Shown here one piece after another: positions 8,598 through 17,366 of a stretch of 64,000 nucleotides of DNA. The position numbers were made by a program, and so were the translations under genes. Location: positions 3,472,001-3,536,000 of the forward strand of contig CAVWCR010000003.1 in the NCBI GenBank assembly GCA_963753575.1, written 5' to 3'. The notes under the pieces are model-generated. The model did no database searches. It saw only the letters and a list, made by a program, of their open reading frames with translations, and was not told the origin of the DNA. Each line of letters starts with the position of its first letter. The first letter of the stretch is position 1. This DNA comes from VAZQ01 sp963753575 (GTDB taxonomy: Bacteria; Pseudomonadota; Alphaproteobacteria; Rhizobiales; Xanthobacteraceae).

Positions 8598-9393
8598 CTA
8601 GCGCAGCGCCAGGAGATGCCGCCAGGTGCGCGGCAGACGCAGGTATTTTGGCAATAGCGCCCGCTTCGGAATATCGAGCGGCGTGGCGAACGGCGCCCGC
8701 CCCGCCTTGCGAAAGGCGGCGGTGATCATCATGGTATCAAGCCCATCGAGATTGATCGCGCGGTCGTTGCCCCACTTGCGATTGAGCGCGGTTACGTAGT
8801 CCGGAACCTTCCCGGATTCGACCCGCGACATTCTGATGAACAGCGGGTCGTAACCATTGCGCAAGAACAGGTGAACGAAGAAGCGCGGGCTATAGTTGAT
8901 GAGGCCGTGCCCCAGCATGAACAGCGGGACGTCGTGATACATCACCGCGCCCTTGCGGGCGAGGTCGTGCACCATCCTGAAAGCGTTGTCCTGGTTCGCA
9001 ATGTGCTCGGTGGTGCCGGTATTGATGACGAGGTCGAACCGGCCGATCCAGTTCTGCGGAACGGCATCGCGATTGAGGTCGAGGGCGAGCGAGTCGTGCT
9101 CGCCGGTGAAGTCGATCGATGCATACTCAAAGCCGAGCGACTGCCAGAACAGCCGGGAAGACGGCGCCGCCTTGATGAAGTTTCCATCGCCGCTCGGAAC
9201 GCCGAGTTGGACCCGGTCCTTGCCGAAAAGCGAGTAGACCTCCGAGAGAAGATCGTCGGCCGTCAGGAACGAGTTCGGCGAGCTGTTGCGCACCGATCTC
9301 GATGACGCGCGTGAAGCCGTCGATGGCTCCGCTGCGCTTGAGTTCGACAAGGTTGGCGAGGAATCCAAGACCGATACCCATAAGCCAGTCCAA
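8598..9393 (-). pseudogene. Class I methyltransferase-like gene with a frameshift
   Basis: The C-terminal ~230 residues read SFLTADDLLSEVYSLFGKD ... FDLVINTGTTEHIANQDNAF ... GAVMYHDVPLF, a SAM-methyltransferase core with a post-motif II acidic segment. The N-terminal 38 residues (MGIGLGFLANLVELKRSG ... FTRVIEIGAQQL, the nucleotide-binding loop) are in a different frame. Dropping one base around 9270-9283 joins them as AQQLANSFLTADD. Either a real frameshift or an assembly error explains this. It is convergent with the three-Cys-motif gene (26 bp apart). The substrate is unknown; relatives often sit in polysaccharide or lipid-glycan loci. Confidence 0.65.
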
Positions 9394-9541
9394 AGGAGAG
9401 CGCGCAGATGCAGATTTTCGCGGGCTGGATCATACTCAGCATCGCCACGTCGGGGCAAGCCTGCACACCGGGCGCCGCCAAATGGATCAGGCGCGGCGAC
9501 TATGAGTCACCGCAACGGCCCGCGCGGCTTGTTGCCCTGGT

Positions 9542-9704
9542 GCCGCCGATTTGAAGTTCCTGCACCACCCGCAGCAAACTCTGATAAGGAACTTCAAATC
9601 AAAAAGCGGCACTAGAATCATGGAGTTGCTAGTGCCCTTTCGTTTCCGAAGTTCGTGTCGGAGTGTGCTGAGGTGGATCACGAACTTCGGAAACAGGGCA
9701 CTAG
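9542..9704. repeat. Double-hairpin repeat, copy A
   Basis: Two consecutive long inverted repeats. Hairpin 1 pairs 9542-9546 with 9606-9610 and 9548-9561 with 9587-9600 (14 bp). Hairpin 2 pairs 9629-9637 with 9696-9704 and 9642-9656 with 9680-9694 (15 bp). A second copy with the same order, spacing and stems lies at 24884-25045. The loops differ between copies while the stems are kept, including a compensated pair change. The final CTAG supplies the stop codon of the small gene at 9701. Confidence 0.9.
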
Positions 9705-10012
9705 CTTCCAGACCGCGACTTGTCGTATTGCGCAGCGGCGGCACGAATTGCTTCAAGCGCGCTGGCAAACTCTTCTTCGCTCATCGGCGGCGACGGCTCC
9801 GCCGCGCCGGTGCCGGATGCCGGCGGCAGCAGCGAGGCGACGAGCTTGAGATAGTCGCAGGGCTGCCTCTTGCGCAGCGTCCTGATTCGGCGCGCGCCAT
9901 GGCGCGCGAAATCGGCCTTGAGCACGCCGGCGAACGCCTTGCCGAGAGCGCTGTCGCCGCCTCCGGCGTCGAAAGGGCCGTTGCGGGCGGCGCGATTGAA
10001 GCGTCTGGCCAT
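9701..10012 (-). CDS. Small phage-like hypothetical protein
   Basis: A 103-residue protein starting MARRFNRAARNGPFDAGG. It contains ADFARHGARRIRTLRKRQP and DYLKLVASLLPP, then an acidic helical tail (MSEEEFASALEAIRAA). The pattern of a helix, RxRxxxPxDYLKLVASLLP and an acidic tail is seen in small proteins of rhizobial prophages and islands. The start at 10012 is preceded by AAGGGAG at suitable spacing; an upstream extension is His-rich and unconvincing. The function is unknown. Confidence 0.6.
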   Translation of the reverse strand: MARRFNRAARNGPFDAGGGDSALGKAFAGVLKADFARHGARRIRTLRKRQPCDYLKLVASLLPPASGTGAAEPSPPMSEEEFASALEAIRAAAAQYDKSRSGS

Positions 10013-10182
10013 TGGTATGGCTCCCTTGGTGTGAGGATTGTGGTGATGATGCGAGCCCGGCAATCAGGCGGGCGGCGACTTGCGTGGCCAAAAAAAGCCA
10101 ACGCCCGGCCGCCGAATGGCGCCGGGCGCAGCAGAACCACGATACGACCATCATAGCCGACGAAGTTTCACAAGGTCAATAT

Positions 10183-10229
10183 ATATTCACCTGAAAGAAC
10201 TTGACATTTGGTGAATATTGGTCCATATG
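10183..10229 (+). promoter_or_regulatory. Promoter-like element overlapped by an inverted repeat
   Basis: ATATTCACC (10183-10191) and GGTGAATAT (10210-10218) form a 9-bp dyad around TTGACA (10201-10206). A weak -10 (CATATG) sits 17 bp further on. The arms overlap the -35 box, as in autoregulated phage-type operators. Only a 13-codon frame (ATG 10227) and an overlapping short frame follow. This AT-rich island is conspicuous in its GC-rich surroundings. Confidence 0.35.
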
Positions 10230-11064
10230 GCACGTATCCCGATCCGTCTTCGAGGGGCGTTTTCATGAGGCGTCTTGCGAGCGGGGACCGGGAGCGGCAC
10301 CCGCGAGCGGGGTGATAACGCAGACCCCGTCCCCGGGCGGTACTCGGGCAGCCTCGTCGGCCACTATGGAGCCGGCCCGGTCCGACCACCGTCAAAGGCG
10401 ATAAGCCAAGATGCCGCGTTGGCGCGCCGCAAGGCGCGGGGCGTGACGTCTCACGCCCAGGGCCCGGCGATCCGGGCTCGCCCGGAGACTTAACGCAACT
10501 CCGGGCCGGTCGGGAGCAATCCCGGCCACGCGCCTTGTCGGCGCGCCATCCCCCTCGAACAGGGGACGGAAGAAGAGAGCAAGACGGGCGAACCCCCGCG
10601 CCCAAGCAAAGCAACAGGGGACGCTCTCATTTTGGCAGGATCAGTTTGCTTCGGTGGCGGAGCTGATGAAGGCTCCAGGCTGTTTGAAAAGCAAGTGAAA
10701 CGCCGCGGGCGCAGCATGACGGTCCCGTGCACGCGCCTCTCCGCTGTCGTCCCCGCGAAAGCGCGGATACGTGGGGCCGAACGGAAAGGGCGTAGCGCGC
10801 AGCGTTTTGACAAAACCAAACCAACTCAGAAATACAAGCAATTTCAATGATGTGTCTTTGCCCTCATCGGCTCTCGCCAACACGCGCGCAAAGACGCCTG
10901 CGCTTGCAGCGGCAGCGTCGCAGCCAAGCGGGGCCGGGCGGCCTTTCGCCCCACGGCGCCGCACCACGCTACCCGGGACAAAATCCCCCTTTGCGACCGC
11001 CGCGCAATCATGGTCTTTATCGCGCGCGCCACCCCTCCCCCATCTTCACCATGAGGCCTTGCCA
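10230..11064. other. Gene-free, hairpin-rich GC-dense segment
   Basis: No frame on either strand looks like a protein. From 10270 to 10620 the DNA is packed with short inverted repeats: GGCGTGA/TCACGCC around 10440-10457, CCGGGC/GCCCGG around 10471-10485, CCGGGC/GCCCGG arms flanking GGTCGGGAGCAATCCC near 10501-10525, and CCCCCTCG/AGGGGAC near 10550-10566. It could be a structured RNA downstream of the promoter-like element, or the corpse of a mobile element. The last 300 bp (10740-11064) hold a degenerate copy of the CGTCCCCGCGAAAGCG repeat and the leader of the oxidoreductase operon. Confidence 0.4.
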
Positions 11065-12144
11065 GTGAAACAGGTTGAAGTCGCGGTGATCGGCACCGGC
11101 TGGTGCGGCGGCATCCGTTCGGAGACGCTGTCGCGCTCGGCGCTGGTCGACAAGCTGCATGTCTGCGAGATCCGCCCCGATCGGCTGGCCGAGATCAAGG
11201 CGCTCACCAACGCGGCGACCGCGACGCTCGACTACCAGGACATCATCAGGAACGAGGCGATCTCGGTGGTCTATATCTGCACCACGCCCGAGCAGACGCA
11301 TTTCCCGATCGCGCGCGACTGCCTCAAGGCCGGCAAGCACGTGCTCCTGGAAAAGCCGATCGCGCTCGAACTGTGGGAGGCCGACGAATTGATCACGCTC
11401 GCGCGCCGCGGCGGAATCAAGTTCACCATCGGCTATTCGCAGCGCTTCAATCCGAAATTCGCCTTCGCCAAGAAGAAGATCACCGACGGCACGCTCGGCA
11501 AGGTCGTGTCCGTGATGGTGAGCCGGCATCTCTCGCGCAGCCTCGGCAAGAAGATCGCCAGCCGCGTCAAGCTCTCGCCGGTGGTGATGGAATCGACCCA
11601 CGATCTCGACTTCGTGTTCTGGCTGTTGGAGCCGGCGAAGCCGGTCAAGGTCTACTCGCAGGGCTCCTATGGCTACATGCAGCCGGTGAACGGCTCCTAC
11701 GATTGCATGTGGTCGATCGTCACCATGGACAACGGCATGGTGGTGACCATCGGCGGCGGCTGGAACCTGCCGCCGAGCTATCCCAACTTCTGCACCACCT
11801 GGGTCGAGATCACCGGCACCGAGGGCGCGCTGATGCTCGACGACACCCACCGCGAGCACTGGCTCAACACGGTCGCGGGCGGAACGATGTTTCCGATGTC
11901 GACCATGCCGGGCGAGCAGGTCGACCACGTGTTCGCCGGCCAGATGGGACCGGAGACGATCCATTTCCTGGAGTCATGCATGCTCGATCGGCCGGTGATG
12001 GTGACGCCGGAGAGCGCACGCACCGTGATGCAGACCTATCTCGCCGCCGACCTTTCCGCCGCGCGCGGCGAGCCGATTGATCTGCCGCTCAGCAACGAGA
12101 CGCTATCGGCGATCTCCGAGATGACCGCAAAGAGCAAGCAATGA
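11065..12144 (+). CDS. Gfo/Idh/MocA family oxidoreductase, first of a pair
   Basis: A 359-residue NAD(P)-dependent dehydrogenase. The Rossmann motif VAVIGTGWCGG is at the N-terminus. The family signature LEKPIAL (active-site Lys of the EKP motif) follows the segment TPEQTHFPIARDCLKAGKH, and GYSQRFNP opens the C-terminal alpha/beta domain. The GTG start at 11065 is favoured because all in-frame upstream sequence is the structured non-coding segment; GAGG lies 12 bp before it. It overlaps the next oxidoreductase by 4 bp (ATGA), and a Bug receptor gene follows. The group probably acts on a sugar, inositol or cyclic polyol acid, but no substrate is fixed by sequence. Confidence 0.88.
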   Translation: MKQVEVAVIGTGWCGGIRSETLSRSALVDKLHVCEIRPDRLAEIKALTNAATATLDYQDIIRNEAISVVYICTTPEQTHFPIARDCLKAGKHVLLEKPIALELWEADELITLARRGGIKFTIGYSQRFNPKFAFAKKKITDGTLGKVVSVMVSRHLSRSLGKKIASRVKLSPVVMESTHDLDFVFWLLEPAKPVKVYSQGSYGYMQPVNGSYDCMWSIVTMDNGMVVTIGGGWNLPPSYPNFCTTWVEITGTEGALMLDDTHREHWLNTVAGGTMFPMSTMPGEQVDHVFAGQMGPETIHFLESCMLDRPVMVTPESARTVMQTYLAADLSAARGEPIDLPLSNETLSAISEMTAKSKQ

Positions 12145-13256
12145 AGCGCAGCGCCAAAGGCATCGGGCTGGCGATCATCGGCGGCGGGCGCGTCGGCCTG
12201 TTTCGCGGCGAGGTGGCGGCGCGCCATCCGGCGGTCGAATGGATCGGGCTCGCCGAGAAGAATCCGAACCGCGCCGGCGAGGTCGCGCCCAAGATCGATG
12301 CTGATTTCGTCACGCAGGATCATCGCGAATTGCTGCGCCGGCCTGAAGTGACCTGCGCGATCATCGCGACCGACGAGCACCTGCACGTCGATCCGATCCT
12401 CGCCGCAGTCGAGCGCGGCGTGCCGATGCTGATCGAGAAGCCGCTCGCGACCGATCTTGCGGAATCCGCGCGCGTGCTCAAGGCCATCACCGACGCCAAG
12501 CTCGATGCGGTCGTCGGCTATACCCAGCGCTTCCGCCGCAAATGGCTCGGCGCCAAGGAGAAGGTGCGCACCGGCGCGCTCGGCGATGTCACCCTCGTCA
12601 CCTCGCGCGCGTTCATGAACCGGCTGGTCGCGATCGACAACTACAAGCGCACCGATGATCCGACCACGATCTCCCCGATGGTGATCTCGGGCACCCACGC
12701 GCTCGACATCGTGATGTGGTACATGGAGAAGAAGACGCCGGTCGAATGCTACGCGCGCTCGATCGACAAGGTCTTGGGTCCGACCTACCAGGGCATCGAC
12801 GCTACCGCCGGCATGATCATGTTCGCGGACGGCAGCGTCTATCATCTCAACATTTCCTGGGCGCTGCCGGTGACCTGGCCGGGCGCCGTCTACAGCCTCG
12901 AAGTCGCGATCAACGGCACCGACGGTGTGCTCACCATCGACGACACCCACCGCGACATGGTGCTGGCAGTGTCGAAGCCGCAGCTCGAAGGCTACAATCC
13001 GGATACCAGCCGGCTGGTCGATTTCATGGGCAGCTATCCGCCCGGCGACATGGTGCTCGGCGAATTGCGCGGACCGATGCGGGAGGAGACGGACTCCTGG
13101 CTCAACCGGATGGCGCTTGGCGTGCCGACGCAAGCCTGCACGGCCGCGGAGGCGCACCGCAACCTGATGCTGACCAAGGCGCTCGACCTTTCGGCACGGC
13201 TTAAACGGCCGGTGAAACTGCCGCTGACGCCCGAGGAGGAGCGCGCCGCCGCCTGA
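12141..13256 (+). CDS. Gfo/Idh/MocA family oxidoreductase, second of a pair
   Basis: A 371-residue paralogue of the preceding gene: GLAIIGGGRVGLFRGEVAAR for nucleotide binding, LIEKPLATD as the EKP catalytic motif, and VVGYTQRFRRKW at the domain junction. The start overlaps the upstream stop (ATGA), so the two are translationally coupled and may form a heteromer or catalyse successive steps. The C-terminal half shares GTDGVLTIDDTHRDMVL with its partner (GTEGALMLDDTHREH), showing they arose by duplication. Confidence 0.88.
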   Translation: MKRSAKGIGLAIIGGGRVGLFRGEVAARHPAVEWIGLAEKNPNRAGEVAPKIDADFVTQDHRELLRRPEVTCAIIATDEHLHVDPILAAVERGVPMLIEKPLATDLAESARVLKAITDAKLDAVVGYTQRFRRKWLGAKEKVRTGALGDVTLVTSRAFMNRLVAIDNYKRTDDPTTISPMVISGTHALDIVMWYMEKKTPVECYARSIDKVLGPTYQGIDATAGMIMFADGSVYHLNISWALPVTWPGAVYSLEVAINGTDGVLTIDDTHRDMVLAVSKPQLEGYNPDTSRLVDFMGSYPPGDMVLGELRGPMREETDSWLNRMALGVPTQACTAAEAHRNLMLTKALDLSARLKRPVKLPLTPEEERAAA

Positions 13257-13364
13257 AGCGTAAAGCCGCCTGAAGCGCAAATAAGCCGCATGCCGCGGCG
13301 GTCGCGGCCGCCGGCGCCCAATGATAGGTTAGCCAACCACTTTGCCACCCGGGAGCGAAAGCCG

Positions 13365-14393
13365 ATGCAAAAGCCAACCCTGTCCCTCTGCGCCATCCTT
13401 GCTGCGACCGCAGCCTTGAGCGCGCCGGCGCAGGCCGACGATGTCGCCAAATTTTATGCCGGCAAGACCATCCAGATCGTGGTCGGCATCGCGGTGGGCT
13501 CCGGCTACGACGTGAACGCGCGGCTGCTCGCCCGCCACTTCGCCAAGCACATCCCGGGCAAGCCGACGATCGTGGTGCAGAACCAGCCGGGCGCCGGTTC
13601 CGCCATCATGACGAGCCAGCTCTATAACGTCGGCCCGTTCGACGGCACCGTGATCGGTGCGGCTTTCGGCGGCATGCCGACGCTGCCGCTGCTTTCGCCG
13701 AGCAACAAGATCCGCTTCGATCCGGTGAAGCTGCAGTGGGTCGGCAACACCAACCGCGAAACCCACGTCACCTATGTGTGGCACACCTCGCCGGTGCAGA
13801 GCCTCGAAGAGGTCAAGACCAAGCAGCTGATCGTGGGCGCGCAGGCGCCGGGCTCCTCGCAGTACGACTTCCCGCTGGTCGCGAACGCGCTGTTCGGCAT
13901 GAAGTTCAAGGTCATTCCCGGCTACGGGAGCACGTCCAAGATCAACCTCGCGGTCGAGAGCGGCGAAGTGCAGGGCACGATCTCGGCCTGGACCACGCTA
14001 AAGACGCTGAGCTCGAAGTGGCTTAACGAAAAGAAGATCAAGGTGATCGCGCAATGGGCGCTGCGGCCGAACCCGGAGCTGCCGGGCGTGCCGAACGCGC
14101 TCGATCTTGCCAAGAGCCCCGCCGACGAAGCGGCGCTGCGGCTCGTGATGGCGCGGCTCGACGTCGGCCGGCCGTTCTTCGTGCCGCCGCGCGTGCCGGC
14201 CGATCGGGTGGCCGCGCTGCGCAAGGCGTTCGACGAGACCATGAAAGACCCAGCCTATCTGGCGGAAGCCAAGAAGCTGAGGATCGACGTCGATCCGCTC
14301 ACCGGTCAGGAACTCGGCGCGCTGGTCGAGAAGGTCTCGAAGACGCCCGCTGATACGGTGAAGCGCGTGCGCACGGCGCTGGAGCAGAAGTAG
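13365..14393 (+). CDS. Bug/TctC-family periplasmic solute receptor
   Basis: 342 residues with a Sec signal peptide (cleavage after AQA, about residue 22) and the Bug fold. Landmarks are FYAGKTIQIVVGIAVGSGYD (loop between first strand and helix), PTIVVQNQPGAGS, and GAQAPGSSQYDFP in the ligand-binding lobe. The start at 13365 has GGGAG 9 bp upstream. It lies about 110 bp behind the two MocA oxidoreductases and is probably co-transcribed, so it may capture their substrate or a precursor. It is closely similar to the receptor at 22579 (shared QNQPGAGSA, DPVKL, AQWALR, DVDPLTG). No TctA/TctB membrane genes are near. Confidence 0.9.
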   Translation: MQKPTLSLCAILAATAALSAPAQADDVAKFYAGKTIQIVVGIAVGSGYDVNARLLARHFAKHIPGKPTIVVQNQPGAGSAIMTSQLYNVGPFDGTVIGAAFGGMPTLPLLSPSNKIRFDPVKLQWVGNTNRETHVTYVWHTSPVQSLEEVKTKQLIVGAQAPGSSQYDFPLVANALFGMKFKVIPGYGSTSKINLAVESGEVQGTISAWTTLKTLSSKWLNEKKIKVIAQWALRPNPELPGVPNALDLAKSPADEAALRLVMARLDVGRPFFVPPRVPADRVAALRKAFDETMKDPAYLAEAKKLRIDVDPLTGQELGALVEKVSKTPADTVKRVRTALEQK

Positions 14394-14419
14394 CACCGGC
14401 GGGCAATTGCTCGGCGCTA

Positions 14420-15413
14420 TCATTTCCCCGCAATGGGGATCCCGGCCGCCTTCACCAGCCCTGCGTTGGTCGTGATCTCATTGCGGATGTAGGCGTCGAA
14501 CTGATCTGGCCGCATCAGCATCGACTCGGCGCCAAGCTTCGTCATGCTGTCGCGGACTTCCTTTGAGTTGAGCGCCTTCGCGGTCTCTTCATACAGCCGG
14601 TTCACGATCGCGCGCGGCGTCTTCGACGGCACGAAGCGGCGTCTTCGACGGCACGAACATGCCGACCCAGAAATTGTAGTCCGAGTTCGGCACACCAGCC
14701 TCGACCGTCGTCTGCAAGTCCGGCAGCGCTCCCGAACGCTTCGAGCTTCCCATGGCGAGCGCCAGCAGCTGCTTTTCCGCGATCATCGGCAGCACCGCGT
14801 TGATCGGGCAGAAGTAATAGTCGACGCGGCCGGTGATGACCTCGGTCAGCGCCTCCGGCGTCCCGCGGAACGGCACATGGACCACCTCGATGCCGGCACC
14901 GAGACGAAATCGCTCGGCGTTGAGCTGCGTCGCCGTCCCAACGCCCGCCGACGCATAGTTCATGGCGCCCGGTTTCGCCTTGGCGGCGCGCACCAGGTCC
15001 GGCACGGTTCGGATGTTCTTGGCGGGCGAGATCACCAGCACCTGCGGCAGCAGCGCCAGAGGCGTAATGCCGACGAGGTCGCGCACCGTATTGTAGGGCG
15101 TGTTCGGATAGGTCGTGGGCGTGATCGTGTAGGAGGACGAATGCACCAGGATCGTGTGGCCGTCCGGATCGGCCTTGGCGACGGCGCCGACCCCGATCGT
15201 TCCGCCGGCGCCGGGCCGGTTCTCGACCACGAAGGGCTGGCCGAGTTGTTCCGACAGGCGCTGCGTCACCGTCCGCGCCATGATGTCGGTGGCGCTGCCG
15301 GGCGTGAACGGCACGATGACCTGTACCCGTTTGGTGGGCCACGACTGCGCCAGCGCCGCGCTGGAAACGAGACATCCCGCCAGCGCGGCAACCCACATCC
15401 ATCCTTGTCTCAT
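14420..15413 (-). pseudogene. Bug/TctC-family receptor gene disrupted by a 22-bp tandem duplication
   Basis: The start at 15413 follows AAGGGAGAG and encodes a Sec signal (AGCLVSSAALAQ) and a typical Bug protein: VIVPFTPGSATDIMAR, PFVVENRPGAGGTIG, VGAVAKADPDGHTILV. The frame is lost at FVPSKTP, where 22 bp are repeated in tandem (14614-14635, 14636-14657). The remaining ~80 residues (AIVNRLYEETAKALNSKEVR ... AGIPIAGK) continue in another frame to 14420. Removing one repeat unit restores a normal ~323-residue protein. It is convergent with the intact Bug gene at 13365, and just downstream of the AraC gene on the same strand. Confidence 0.88.
14614..14657. repeat. 22-bp perfect tandem duplication
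   Basis: Two identical adjacent 22-bp units (14614-14635 and 14636-14657; plus strand begins GCGGCGTCTTCGACGG). Because 22 is not a multiple of three, the second unit shifts the reading frame of the Bug gene. Perfect identity means a recent event, or an assembly artefact. Confidence 0.95.
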
Positions 15414-15454
15414 GTTCTCTCCCTTTCGAGGATCCAGGCCGAATTCGGCGTTCG

Positions 15455-16288
15455 CTAGTGGAACAGTTCGACCGTCTTGCGGTATTCGCTCGGCGGAATT
15501 CCCAAGTTCTGGCGGAAGAAACGCGTGAAGTGGTGCGGCTCGGAAAATCCAAGCCGAGAGGCCACGGTATTGATGGTCATTCCCGCGCTGGTGAGTTGGC
15601 AGAAGGCGGATTCCATCCGCAGCGTATTGAAGAAAATCGCCGGCGAAACTGCCGTGCACTGCTTGAACAAGTAGAAGAAATGCGGACGCGACAAACGACT
15701 TTCCCGCGCCACGTCGTCGAATGAAAATCCGCCGCCAAGATTCCCCTGCATGAACCGGATCGCACGGCCAATACGCGGATCCGATGGTCTTGCGCGCTGG
15801 ACTTCAAGACGGTCGCGCCAGGCCGAGAAGGCATGGAGGACGGACATCATGAGATCGAACAGCACGCCTTCCCATCTGAGCTGGGCGTCGGGATTGGTGT
15901 CGAACATCTCATCGATCAGCCGGTCAGCAAGCAAGCGAACATGGCGAGGAATTGGAACGCAGGAGCGAGGGAAAAATCCATGCAGGCCGGCAGCGCCCAG
16001 ACGGCGATCGGTGGCAGCAAGCCAGTCGGGCTCGATGTACAGGGCCAACACTGTCGAGCGCTGGGTGCTCGCGTGAATCTTCGCGTGCGGCTCCCACGCA
16101 TTGACGAGAACCACCGTGTCGCGGGTTAGCGGATGCAATCCGCCACCAACCTCGAACGCCGTGTCCTCGCCCCGCGCCTTGATCAGGACGTGGCATTGCG
16201 GATGGGCATGCGTGACCAGACTGTGGTCGGAGTCCAGCAAAGCGACGCGCCCGAAACGGCCTTGGAAGAACTTCAGCGCATTCGTCAT
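15455..16288 (-). CDS. AraC-family transcriptional regulator
   Basis: 277 residues. The N-terminal cupin-like sensing domain includes THAHPQCHVLIKARGED. The C-terminal double helix-turn-helix has FSFDDVARESRLSRPHFFYL for the first helix pair, and TINTVASRLGFSEPHHFTRF followed by GIPPSEYRKT for the second. It sits 200 bp from the divergent CoxMSL-type operon and 41 bp upstream of the broken Bug gene on the same strand. It is the only recognisable transcription factor in this half of the window. Control of one or both neighbours by a small aromatic or organic acid is a reasonable inference. Confidence 0.9.
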   Translation of the reverse strand: MTNALKFFQGRFGRVALLDSDHSLVTHAHPQCHVLIKARGEDTAFEVGGGLHPLTRDTVVLVNAWEPHAKIHASTQRSTVLALYIEPDWLAATDRRLGAAGLHGFFPRSCVPIPRHVRLLADRLIDEMFDTNPDAQLRWEGVLFDLMMSVLHAFSAWRDRLEVQRARPSDPRIGRAIRFMQGNLGGGFSFDDVARESRLSRPHFFYLFKQCTAVSPAIFFNTLRMESAFCQLTSAGMTINTVASRLGFSEPHHFTRFFRQNLGIPPSEYRKTVELFH

Positions 16289-16370
16289 GGCCGGCTGTTT
16301 GTCTGACGTCGCTTCCGACGTTGCTATGGTGGCAAGCGAAGTCGTAAGACCTTAGGAACTGGGGAGGATT

Positions 16371-16430
16371 ATGAACCGCCTGCATTGCGCCCCACAATCG
16401 GGGACGTGTGATTTTCAGACTGTAGGGTAG
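16371..16430 (+). CDS. Possible 19-codon leader peptide before the hydroxylase operon
   Basis: ATG 16371 is preceded by GGGGAGG at ideal spacing. The frame encodes 19 residues (MNRLHCAPQSGTCDFQTVG) and ends at TAG 16428. It lies in the AraC-coxM intergenic region, 58 bp before the start of the FAD subunit. It could be a regulatory leader, or the remnant of a deleted gene's start. There is no attenuator-like hairpin after it. Confidence 0.2.
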   Translation: MNRLHCAPQSGTCDFQTVG

Positions 16431-16487
16431 GGTCCTGCGGCATAAGGCCCGTAATATCGATTTGGCAGTGGCTGTCGAGGTTGCCCA

Positions 16488-17366
16488 TTGAAATCGCCCC
16501 CTTTTGAATATGCGCGCGCGACCTCAATCGAAGAGGCCTGCGCGCTGCTGCATCAGCATGGCGATACCGCGAAGGTCGTTGCAGGCGGACAAAGCCTGGT
16601 GCCCATGATGGCGTTCCGGCTGCTGCGCCCGAGTTGGCTGATCGACATCAACGAGATCGCGGCATTGAAATTCGTGGCCTTCGAGACGGATGCTGTGCGG
16701 ACGGGCGCGTGCACCCGCCAATGCGTGATTGCGCGCGACGACGTGCTGGCGGCACGCGTGCCTTTGCTGCGGCAGGCGCTGGCCTTCGTCGGGCATGCGC
16801 AGACGCGCAATCGCGGAACGGTTGGCGGCAGCCTTGCGCACGCCGACCCATCGGCGGAACTGCCGCTGGTCGCGCAGATCCTGGAGGCGCGCCTGGTGCT
16901 GCGCGCGAAGGCGGGCACTCGGGCACTGCCTGCCGCAGCGTTCTTTGCCGGACCGATGATGACGAGCCTGCGGCCGGACGAATGTCTCGAAGAAATCCAC
17001 TGGCCGGTCTGGCGCGAGCGCAAGACCGGCTCCGCCTTCGCCGAGATCAGCCGGCGCCATGGCGACTTCGCTATTGCGGCTGCCGCCGCTCAGGTCGCGG
17101 TCGATGATGACGGACACTGCACGCGCGTGACGTTCGGCGTCGGTGGCGCGACGCCGACGCCCGTTGCGTTTCCTGACTTGGCGCGCCGTCTCATCGGGCA
17201 CCGTCTGGACAGAGCGAGCGCACGTTCGGTGGCGCAGGAGGCGACAGCGTTGCTCGCGCCCGAACCCGATACTCATGCGAGCGCCGCCTATCGGCGCCAC
17301 TTGGCGGGCGTGCTCATGACGCGCGTGCTGCAGCAAGCCTATGACGCCGCAAGGTCCGCGCCATGA
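16488..17366 (+). CDS. FAD-binding subunit of a CoxMSL-type molybdenum hydroxylase
   Basis: 292 residues, the normal medium-subunit length. FAD-binding motifs are VVAGGQSLVPMMAFRLLRP and RNRGTVGGSLAHADPSAELP, followed by the CO-dehydrogenase flavoprotein C-terminal domain. It starts with TTG or the following codons in the frame KSPPFEYARATSIEEA (start not certain). The gene overlaps the small-subunit gene by 4 bp (ATGA). It transfers electrons from the iron-sulfur subunit to a quinone, NAD or other acceptor. Confidence 0.9.
   Translation: MKSPPFEYARATSIEEACALLHQHGDTAKVVAGGQSLVPMMAFRLLRPSWLIDINEIAALKFVAFETDAVRTGACTRQCVIARDDVLAARVPLLRQALAFVGHAQTRNRGTVGGSLAHADPSAELPLVAQILEARLVLRAKAGTRALPAAAFFAGPMMTSLRPDECLEEIHWPVWRERKTGSAFAEISRRHGDFAIAAAAAQVAVDDDGHCTRVTFGVGGATPTPVAFPDLARRLIGHRLDRASARSVAQEATALLAPEPDTHASAAYRRHLAGVLMTRVLQQAYDAARSAP

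Noticed and set aside
10230..10740. tmRNA or 6S RNA.
   Set aside because: No tag-peptide frame, tRNA-like domain or 6S-type bulged central helix could be recognised.
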